Shown here piece by piece: positions 1-5,389 of a stretch of DNA of 5,389 nt. The notes under the pieces were generated by a model that saw only the letters and a list, made by a program, of their open reading frames with translations, searched no databases and was not told the DNA's origin. Both the position numbers and the translations under genes were made by a program. Position 1 is the first letter of the stretch. Each line of letters begins with the position of its first letter. The DNA lies in contig SKYG01000042.1 of NCBI GenBank assembly GCA_007128045.1, forward strand, positions 1-5,389, written 5' to 3'. The stretch is from Bacteroidales bacterium (lineage in GTDB: Bacteria > Bacteroidota > Bacteroidia > Bacteroidales > UBA7960).

Positions 1-16
1 ATCGTATAAACAAAAA

Positions 17-44
17 AACCGGTTATAACACGCAGCGTGTATAT
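17..44. other. Two adjacent short palindromes in the leader before the first gene
   Basis: A perfect 8-base palindrome, AACCGGTT, lies at 17-24. It is followed at 28-40 by ACACGCAGCGTGT, a perfect inverted repeat around A34. As RNA the second element can form a five-pair stem (28-32 with 36-40) with a CAG loop. The stem can be extended by pairing 24-26 with 41-43 if A27 is bulged out. It ends just before the ATG at 45. There is no T-run after it, so it does not look like a terminator. It could be an operator, a translational control hairpin or chance. The preceding sequence is outside the window, so I cannot tell whether a promoter lies nearby. Confidence 0.3.
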
Positions 45-314
45 ATGTACAAGATAATTGCCACATTCATAATTATATATCTCATCTTCAGGGTACTCAC
101 CACATGGGTGTTCCCCAGGGTCATCAAGTGGTATCTGCAACGGTATAAAAAAAAGTTCTATGAACAGAATCCACACCTTCGCCAGGAACGTCAACACAAG
201 ACCAAAGGTGACATACATATCAGCTATACCCGTGAAGCCAACCAACCAGACTCCAATAAGATCGGCGAATATGTAGATTATGAGGAGGTAAAAGATAAAA
301 ACAAAAAAAAGTAA
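45..314 (+). CDS. DUF4834-like small single-pass membrane protein
   Basis: This 89-residue protein has one hydrophobic N-terminal segment (about residues 4-24). A strongly basic stretch follows (about 25-54, with RYKKK and many R/K/H), which predicts the tail on the cytoplasmic side. The tail carries two short motifs that look conserved: GDIHISY (55-61) and IGEYVDYEEV (73-82), before a lysine-rich end. This layout matches the DUF4834 proteins of Bacteroidota, whose function is unknown; the assignment is from memory of the family pattern, not a search. The ATG at 45 is the only sensible start, because it sits directly before the membrane segment and no other ATG is in frame upstream. No Shine-Dalgarno site is visible. 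The stop is only 4 bases before the ATG of the YfhO-type gene, so the two are almost certainly cotranscribed. Confidence 0.75.
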   Translation: MYKIIATFIIIYLIFRVLTTWVFPRVIKWYLQRYKKKFYEQNPHLRQERQHKTKGDIHISYTREANQPDSNKIGEYVDYEEVKDKNKKK

Positions 315-318
315 CTGC

Positions 319-2847
319 ATGGAAAGGACAAAAGACTTGTTCAGGAGCATGAACCCAAGGCAGTGGGTGCCTTATTTAGTGGCCGTTGTGTTATTTACCG
401 TGATGACCCTGGTCTATGTAAACCCCGTGCTTGTAGGCAAGCGCCTTGTTCAATCCGATATCATCAAGTGGCAAGGCATGTCGAAGGAGATCGTAGATCA
501 TCGCGAAGCAACCGGTGAAGAGGCCCTTTGGACCAATGCCATGTTTGGTGGAATGCCTGCATTCCAGATCTCAGTGGTGTATTCCAACAATATCTCAAAC
601 TTTCTTCATCGTGTGATGACGCTGTGGCTTCCCAGGCCGGCAGATATGATATTTCTTTATTTTATAGGATTCTTTATCTTCCTGCTGCTACTAAAAATCA
701 ATCCGTGGATTGCACTTGCAGGAGCCATAGGCTTTGCGTTCTCATCTTATCATTTTATCATCATTGAAGCCGGACATAACTCCAAAGCGGTGGCGATAGC
801 CTATATGGCGCCAGTTATAGGGGCCATCATATACACATTCAGAAGCAATATCCTGACAGGAGGCATTCTCTTTGCCCTATTTATGGGCTTGCAGCTGTTT
901 GCCAACCACTTTCAGATCACCTATTACATGGGGATCATCGTCGTCTTTTACGGTCTCTTTGAGCTGGTCAGGCATATACGGGAGAAAAAGATACTGCATT
1001 TTTTACGTGCCACAGGCATACTGCTGGCAGGATTGGTGATAGCCATCGGCCTGAATATTGGAAATTTCTGGTCGACATACAGCTATACATCTGAAACCAT
1101 GCGTGGCGGAAGTGAGCTGACGATCGGTGAGGAGCAAACAACCAGCGGGCTAAGCAAAGAATACATCACCAACTGGAGTTATGGCATCACCGAATCATTC
1201 AGCCTGATGATCCCCAACGTAAAAGGAGGCGGAAGTGGTATGATTGGAAACAACCCCAGGGCCATGAAACATGTGTCGCCCGGATTGGAGACCATCATCT
1301 CCAACGAAAACCATTATTGGGGAAATCAGCCCATTACATCCGGACCTGTATATATTGGAGTGGTAGTGATATTTTTCTTTATCCTGGCCTTATTCTATGT
1401 GAAAGGCCCATTGAAATGGGCTTTATTGGCTGCAACCATTTTGTCGATTATGCTAGCGTGGGGAAAAAACTTCATGCCCCTTACCGACTTTTTTATTGAC
1501 TATGTGCCAGGATATAACAAGTTCAGGGCCGTCTCCATGACGCTCGTCATCGCAGAGTTTTGCATGCCGGCACTTGCCTTTATCGGCTTACACAAACTCT
1601 ACCATAAACCGGAGCTCTTTTCTGTAAAAAGCGATGCGTTCCTGTCGGCCCTGGGACTTACCGCGGGACTCTCTTTGATCTTTTATATTACTCCCGGGTC
1701 ATTTTTCAACTTCCTTAGCAAGATGGAAGCATCTACCTTCAGGGGACTATCAGACGATCCCATGATGGCCGGGCAAATACAAATGTTCATTGCCGAACTG
1801 GAAAGGGTGCGCATGGCCATATTCAGGGCAGATGCGCTTCGCAGCATGTTTTTCGCACTCGGTGCAGCCGGCATCCTATGGATGTATGCGTCGAAAAAAA
1901 TCACACGCCCTGCCTTTACCGCAATCTTGATCTTGCTGATCACAGTAGATATGTGGCCCATCAACCGCAGGTACCTCAATGACGATGACTTTATGCCGCG
2001 AAGAAGGGCTGAGGTTCCCTTCCCGCTCCGCCAGGCCGATGCCTTCATACTCGAAGACACAGACCTGAACTACCGCGTGCTCGACATGACAGAAAGCACC
2101 TTCAACAGCTCGCGTGCCTCCTACTATCACCACTCTATTGGCGGCTATCATGGTGCAAAACTTCAACGCTATCAAGACCTGATCGACTTTCACATTACTG
2201 AACACATGATGGAGATAGGCACGAAACTGCGTCAGGTGGAAGAGCTCGAAGAGGTGAAAGAAACATTTGCAGGACTGTCTGTTCTGAATATGCTGAACAC
2301 CAGATACGTGATTTACCACCCCGAAAGAAATCCGATAATCAATGAGTATGCCCTGGGCAATGCCTGGTTCGTGAAAGACTACCAGTTTGTGGAAGATGCT
2401 GATGCGGAGATACAGGCACTTAAAGAAGACTTTGACCCGGCAACCACAGCCATCATCGACAAGCGCTTTTCTGATCACCTGTCGGGTATTACCCTGGGAT
2501 ATGACCCCGAAGCCTATGTTATTCTGGAACATGCTGAGCCAAACAAACTGAAGTATCGATACCGCTCATCGAAAGAACAGCTACTGGTGTTCTCAGAGAT
2601 CTATTACCCGGAAGGTTGGAAGGTAAGCATTAACGGTGAGCAAGCAGATCATTTCCGTGCCAACTATATTTTACGCGCTATGGTCGTACCTGCCGGAGAA
2701 CATGAGATCACGTTCAGCTTCGAACCACGATCATTCTATACCGGTGAAAAGATATCTATGGCTTTTAGTATCTTGCTGGTTTTACTGATACTGGCTGCGA
2801 TAGGGTTTTCAATCTACAAGGCACGCGGAGCAACTGATCACCTCTGA
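319..2847 (+). CDS. YfhO family membrane protein (probable GT-C-type glycosyltransferase)
   Basis: This 842-residue polytopic protein has about 13 hydrophobic segments: near residues 18-38, 108-126, 129-150, 155-173, 178-196, 203-218, 230-248, 343-361, 365-382, 404-425, 440-459, 506-524 and 531-546. A soluble region (about 550-810) and a final membrane helix (812-834) follow. Family-like blocks include QSDIIKWQGM after helix 1 (45-54), WTNAMFGGMPAFQI (71-84), GHNSKAVAIAYMAP (152-165), GYNKFRAVSM (398-407), HSIGGYHGAKLQRYQDLI (605-622) and LNMLNTRYVI (656-665). The end has YYPEGWKVSING (762-773) in a beta-rich domain. Asp47, in the loop after helix 1, sits where GT-C enzymes usually keep a catalytic acid. 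Bacillus YfhO is implicated in glycosylating lipoteichoic acid using a lipid-linked sugar; the substrate in Bacteroidota is unknown, and lipoteichoic acid is not expected there. The length is normal for Bacteroidota members and the frame is intact. The start has no Shine-Dalgarno site, and the 4-base gap from the preceding gene suggests coupled translation. Confidence 0.9.
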   Translation: MERTKDLFRSMNPRQWVPYLVAVVLFTVMTLVYVNPVLVGKRLVQSDIIKWQGMSKEIVDHREATGEEALWTNAMFGGMPAFQISVVYSNNISNFLHRVMTLWLPRPADMIFLYFIGFFIFLLLLKINPWIALAGAIGFAFSSYHFIIIEAGHNSKAVAIAYMAPVIGAIIYTFRSNILTGGILFALFMGLQLFANHFQITYYMGIIVVFYGLFELVRHIREKKILHFLRATGILLAGLVIAIGLNIGNFWSTYSYTSETMRGGSELTIGEEQTTSGLSKEYITNWSYGITESFSLMIPNVKGGGSGMIGNNPRAMKHVSPGLETIISNENHYWGNQPITSGPVYIGVVVIFFFILALFYVKGPLKWALLAATILSIMLAWGKNFMPLTDFFIDYVPGYNKFRAVSMTLVIAEFCMPALAFIGLHKLYHKPELFSVKSDAFLSALGLTAGLSLIFYITPGSFFNFLSKMEASTFRGLSDDPMMAGQIQMFIAELERVRMAIFRADALRSMFFALGAAGILWMYASKKITRPAFTAILILLITVDMWPINRRYLNDDDFMPRRRAEVPFPLRQADAFILEDTDLNYRVLDMTESTFNSSRASYYHHSIGGYHGAKLQRYQDLIDFHITEHMMEIGTKLRQVEELEEVKETFAGLSVLNMLNTRYVIYHPERNPIINEYALGNAWFVKDYQFVEDADAEIQALKEDFDPATTAIIDKRFSDHLSGITLGYDPEAYVILEHAEPNKLKYRYRSSKEQLLVFSEIYYPEGWKVSINGEQADHFRANYILRAMVVPAGEHEITFSFEPRSFYTGEKISMAFSILLVLLILAAIGFSIYKARGATDHL

Positions 2848-2913
2848 TTAACAGGCGTTCTCCCGCTGATTACACATATTCTACATCCTGACATTCAGGC
2901 TGGAATGGTTAAA

Positions 2914-2967
2914 CATCTGCGTTCATCTGCAGAACTTGTGCTGAGCTTAGTAGAAGTATCTGCGGAA
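2914..2967. repeat. Degenerate intergenic ATCTGC repeat
   Basis: ATCTGC occurs at 2915-2920, 2925-2930 and 2958-2963. The first two copies are exactly 10 bases apart (ATCTGCGTTC then ATCTGCAGAA), and the third reads ATCTGCGGAA. The element lies in the 159-base spacer between the YfhO-type and glycosyltransferase genes. Its ATCTGCGTT-nATCTGCGGAA flavour resembles a short dispersed intergenic sequence I recall from Bacteroidota genomes, but this window holds only one locus, so dispersal cannot be shown. The rest of the spacer (2848-2913 and 2968-3006) has no promoter match or terminator that I can defend. Confidence 0.35.
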
Positions 2968-3006
2968 AATAATAAACAGACCCATAAAAAATATCAGTAA
3001 CAGATA

Positions 3007-4317
3007 TTGAAAGTGAAAAAGGTTCTGATCATAAGCTATTACTGGCCTCCATCTGCGGGTGCTGGTGTTCAGCGCTGGCTTAAGTTCAGCAAATACCTTC
3101 GTGACTTTGGGTGGGAACCTATCATTTACACACCCGAAAATCCGGAATATCCTGAGACAGATATCTCCCTTGCTGCAGACATTCCCGAAAGTGTTCAGGT
3201 TGTCAAACGCAGAATCTGGGAACCATACCAATTGTATAAATTGTTTAGCGGCAGGAAACAGTCGGAGAAAGTACAAGCCGGGTTTCTGAGCGAAAATAAA
3301 AAGCCCGGAATGGCTGAACGTGCCGCCACCTGGCTCAGGGGCAACCTGTTCATTCCTGATGCAAGGAGGCATTGGATCAAACCGTCGGTTCGCTATTTGA
3401 CAAGCTGGCTGAAAGAAAATCAAATAGACGCCATGGTATCGACAGGCCCGCCACACAGCATGCATATGATCGCCCTGGGTCTGAAGGAAAGATTGGGCAT
3501 CCCATGGTTGGCAGACTTCAGGGATCCATGGACACAGATAGATTTTTACCACCACCTCATGCTTACCAGACGGGCTGATGCCAGGCATAAACATATGGAG
3601 GCGAAGGTACTTACACATGCTGACAGGGTGGTTACGGTAAGTCCGGGTTGTGCCAAAGGGCTCAAGGAAATTTGTTCAAGAAATATAGAAGTGATCACCA
3701 ATGGTTTTGACCCTGATGATGTTGCCGACATACCTGATTTTAGGTACGAGGCATTCAGCATCACACACCTGGGCTCCATGAACGCCGACCGCAATCCAAC
3801 AATTTTGTGGCAGGCACTGGAAAAGCTTAGTAAACAAGACAGGTTCTTTCGCGACAAGCTAAAGCTGAGGTTTATTGGAAAGACCGACATATCCGTGTTT
3901 GAAAGCCTGACATATTATGGCTTGGAGCAATTTGTCGAAAACCTATCCTATCTCCCTCATAATGATGCGATCAAAGAGGCCGGTAAATCGGCTGTGTTAT
4001 TGTTGGCATTGAATAACACACCCAACGTGACAGGCATTGCACCAGGAAAGATGTACGAATACCTGGCACTGAAACGCCCGATTTTGTGTATCGGACCGGA
4101 TCATGGAGATGCAGCACGTATTATCCGGGAGACAGAAAGCGGTGTAACAGTAGGGTTCAAAGATATGGATAAACTCCTTAAAACCATGAACATGTGGGCC
4201 AGTCAGTTTACCAACAAAACGCTGACAAGCAGCAATCTCCTTGTCGATCGCTATTCAAGACCCGAGCTGACCAAAGATATGGCAGCCGTGCTCAACAGCA
4301 TGGTGAAAGGCAGGTGA
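3007..4317 (+). CDS. Glycosyltransferase family 4 (GT-B fold) protein
   Basis: This cytoplasmic or membrane-associated enzyme of 436 residues is predicted to move a sugar from an activated donor to an envelope glycan acceptor. The N-terminal acceptor domain begins KKVLIISYYWPPSAGAGVQRW (4-23), the usual glycine-containing first strand-loop of this GT4 group. STGPPHSMHMIA (145-156) and WLADFRDPW (167-175) follow. The donor domain includes VITNGFDPDD (229-238), HLGSM (254-258) and GKMYEYLALKRPIL (347-360), the usual nucleotide-sugar-binding region with its glutamate. There is no signal peptide or clear membrane helix. The start must be non-ATG: TAA at 2998-3000 closes the frame and the first in-frame ATG (3310) would remove the first strand. 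TTG 3007 and GTG 3013 both leave the MKKVLIISYYWPP-type start intact; GTG is the commoner codon, so the true start may be 3013. The gene is collinear with its neighbours; donor and acceptor cannot be inferred. Confidence 0.9.
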   Translation: MKVKKVLIISYYWPPSAGAGVQRWLKFSKYLRDFGWEPIIYTPENPEYPETDISLAADIPESVQVVKRRIWEPYQLYKLFSGRKQSEKVQAGFLSENKKPGMAERAATWLRGNLFIPDARRHWIKPSVRYLTSWLKENQIDAMVSTGPPHSMHMIALGLKERLGIPWLADFRDPWTQIDFYHHLMLTRRADARHKHMEAKVLTHADRVVTVSPGCAKGLKEICSRNIEVITNGFDPDDVADIPDFRYEAFSITHLGSMNADRNPTILWQALEKLSKQDRFFRDKLKLRFIGKTDISVFESLTYYGLEQFVENLSYLPHNDAIKEAGKSAVLLLALNNTPNVTGIAPGKMYEYLALKRPILCIGPDHGDAARIIRETESGVTVGFKDMDKLLKTMNMWASQFTNKTLTSSNLLVDRYSRPELTKDMAAVLNSMVKGR

Positions 4318-4385
4318 CATTCACCAGTAATAGTAGAACAACTAATAAACCATCCAACGATATACATAAAAAAACAAATTAAGTT

Positions 4386-4949
4386 GTGAGTGACCAACCA
4401 AATTTTGACCGTGCTGAGGTACTGCATATGAAGGAAGTGCCTTTCAGAAGGATAGAAAAAACCATTGCATTCCTGAAAAGAAATGTTCCGCCACCAGCCG
4501 TTATTCTTGACCTGGGGGTAAAGAATCTGATGTCGGAGCAGGTAAGAAAGGCGGGATACCAGGTTAACAATACCAGAGGTGAGGACCTCGACACAGACTA
4601 TAGGCATCTAAACAATGAAAGTTTCGATCTGGTCACAGCCTTTGAGATACTGGAACACCTGGTTGCCCCATATAACCTGCTCAGCTGGTTTAGAAGCGGA
4701 CAGAAACTGATAGCAACTGTTCCTTTACAGGTATGGTTCAGGAAAGCGCATTGGAATCCCAACGACCCTTGGGACAGGCATTTCCATGAATTTGAGCCGC
4801 GTCAGTTCGACTGGTTATTGGAGAAATCAGGTTGGCAAATCATTGATTCCGAACAGTGGAAGATCCCGGCCGGCAGGATCAACGGCATCAGGCCGCTGCT
4901 GCGTTTCTTTGTTCCTACATTTTATGCAGTCTATGCGCAGAAAACCTGA
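4386..4949 (+). CDS. Class I SAM-dependent methyltransferase-like protein
   Basis: This soluble protein of 187 residues has a Rossmann-like methyltransferase pattern. The first strand is VILDLGVKN (39-47). The post-I region is GEDLDTDYRHL (65-75), the strand and helix of motif II are FDLVTAFEILEHL (80-92), and the next strand is KLIATVPL (107-114). DRHFHEFEPRQFDWLLEKSGW (130-150) matches the region before the last strands of many methyltransferases. The usual GxGxG loop is reduced to DLGVKN, so SAM binding may be atypical or lost, although this looks like a family trait rather than damage. The frame is closed by TAA at 4380-4382, so the start is GTG 4386 or ATG 4428 (residue 15). The ATG has a GAGGT 7 bases upstream (4416-4420), unusual for this phylum; the longer form keeps RAEVLHM, which may be conserved. 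Two stops end the gene in tandem (TGA 4947, TAG 4950). Its place after the glycosyltransferase suggests glycan-related methylation, unproven. Confidence 0.78.
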   Translation: MSDQPNFDRAEVLHMKEVPFRRIEKTIAFLKRNVPPPAVILDLGVKNLMSEQVRKAGYQVNNTRGEDLDTDYRHLNNESFDLVTAFEILEHLVAPYNLLSWFRSGQKLIATVPLQVWFRKAHWNPNDPWDRHFHEFEPRQFDWLLEKSGWQIIDSEQWKIPAGRINGIRPLLRFFVPTFYAVYAQKT

Positions 4950-4982
4950 TAGTACCTGCGGCTTGTCATACCAAATAACCAT

Positions 4983-5389
4983 TCATCTAACAGACGAAAT
5001 CGTTTCAATAAACTGTGCAGCATTCATGACTGCCAACTCTGAAAACCAGAAATCATTGGTATCTTCAGTTACGATGATCGTACAGCCTGCATCCAGAGCA
5101 GCATAGTACTCCAGGCCATCTTCAAAATCATTGATTTTGGCATTGTCAATGGTTTTCAACACACCTGATTCAAGGCATGGAGCTATATGCAAGTGACTCG
5201 CGAGCATGGCAGTTTTCCTTTTGGCCAGAGAAGGACCGCTCTTTTTTTCAGCAAAATAAAAAGCAATGGCCAGGCACAAAGGTGATGTGTACATCTCGAA
5301 CCCTTTTTGTCCGGTCAGGCTTATAATCCTGGCGGCATGGGAAAAAAGCGGATACTCTTTATTAAGCACTGCAATAAGTATGTTTGCAT
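4983..5389 (-). CDS. PIN domain protein, 5' end cut off by the window (probable VapC-like RNase toxin)
   Basis: Read from the right edge, 134 complete codons are visible, beginning ANILIAVLNKEYPLF. The two bases before them (AT) fit GAT, giving the DANILI start strand in which PIN nucleases keep their first catalytic Asp. A GTG at 5369 falls inside this strand, so it is not the true start; only a few codons should be missing. Later blocks are MYTSPLCLAIAFYFAEKK (visible residues 32-49) and NDFEDGLEYYAALDAG (86-101), then IVTEDTNDF (105-113). Together these give the acidic cluster (Asp87, Asp90, Glu108/Asp109, Asp112) expected for metal-dependent RNase activity. PIN proteins of this size are usually toxins that cleave RNA and are held inactive by an antitoxin encoded just upstream, which here would lie beyond position 5389. 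The gene is convergent with the methyltransferase-like gene, with 33 bases between the stops and no visible terminator. Confidence 0.85.
   Translation of the reverse strand, partial: ANILIAVLNKEYPLFSHAARIISLTGQKGFEMYTSPLCLAIAFYFAEKKSGPSLAKRKTAMLASHLHIAPCLESGVLKTIDNAKINDFEDGLEYYAALDAGCTIIVTEDTNDFWFSELAVMNAAQFIETISSVR

Noticed and set aside
283..289. AGGAGGT, a perfect Shine-Dalgarno string near the end of the DUF4834-like gene
   Set aside because: It lies about 30 bases before the ATG at 319, too far to act on it, has no closer start codon, and simply encodes part of the YEEV motif.
1876..2532. Antisense open frame (218 codons) opposite the soluble part of the YfhO-type gene
   Set aside because: No domain or plausible start context is seen, and the plus strand here encodes conserved YfhO blocks such as HSIGGYHGAKLQRYQDLI.
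2892..2907. Hairpin CATTC-AGGCTG-GAATG after the YfhO-type gene, considered as a terminator
   Set aside because: The stem has only five pairs, is not GC-rich and is not followed by a T-run.
2848..3000. The frame after the YfhO stop stays open for 50 codons, with a possible 31-residue small ORF from ATG 2905
   Set aside because: An open run of that length is not rare by chance, the ATCTGC repeat accounts for part of it, the peptide has no recognisable feature and the YfhO protein already ends in a normal way with its last helix.
2947..3618. Long antisense open frame (223 codons) opposite the start of the glycosyltransferase
   Set aside because: Its product is rich in Cys, His, Pro and Phe with no recognisable domain, and the opposite strand encodes conserved GT4 motifs throughout. 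It is a shadow.
4318..4385. AT-rich 68-base spacer before the methyltransferase-like gene, checked for a promoter
   Set aside because: I found no match to the Bacteroidota TAnnTTTG -7 element with a suitable upstream TTG; AT-richness alone is not evidence.
4950..4982. Spacer between the convergent methyltransferase-like and PIN genes, checked for a two-way terminator
   Set aside because: No stem of useful length with flanking A/T runs is visible in the 33 bases.

Overview
The window looks like ordinary chromosome from a member of the Bacteroidota, of moderate GC content by eye. The case rests on gene families: a DUF4834-type small membrane protein, a very long YfhO-type membrane protein of the Bacteroidota kind, and a GT4 enzyme with the SYYWPPS/GVQRWLKF start common in that phylum. 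The near absence of Shine-Dalgarno sites before the starts fits too. I cannot name a genus.

Layout: four genes run left to right and one partial gene runs right to left at the right edge. Positions 1-44 are a short leader with two small palindromes. Positions 45-314 encode the DUF4834-like protein, and after a 4-base gap 319-2847 encodes the YfhO family protein. A 159-base spacer (2848-3006) holds a degenerate ATCTGC repeat and no convincing terminator. A family 4 glycosyltransferase follows (3007-4317) with a non-ATG start. After 68 bases comes a small class I methyltransferase-like protein (4386-4949). The last 407 bases, on the minus strand, are the 3' part of a PIN-domain gene whose beginning lies outside the window. 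No stretch of 300 bases or more lacks a gene. I saw no tRNA, rRNA, CRISPR array, insertion sequence or clear rho-independent terminator.

How the genes may work together: YfhO proteins are GT-C-fold membrane proteins, and characterised Firmicutes members glycosylate cell-envelope polymers. The next two genes, a cytoplasmic GT-B glycosyltransferase and a methyltransferase-like protein, would fit making or decorating an envelope glycan. That is inference from adjacency and shared orientation; the substrate is unknown. The PIN gene is convergent and probably unrelated: most likely the toxin or RNase half of a VapBC-like module whose partner would lie beyond the right edge.

I found no strong evidence of a new kind of system. 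The most useful points for a second look are the truncated PIN gene with a misleading internal start, the unusual SAM-binding loop of the methyltransferase-like protein, non-ATG starts in two successive genes, the intergenic ATCTGC repeat and the tight DUF4834-YfhO coupling.
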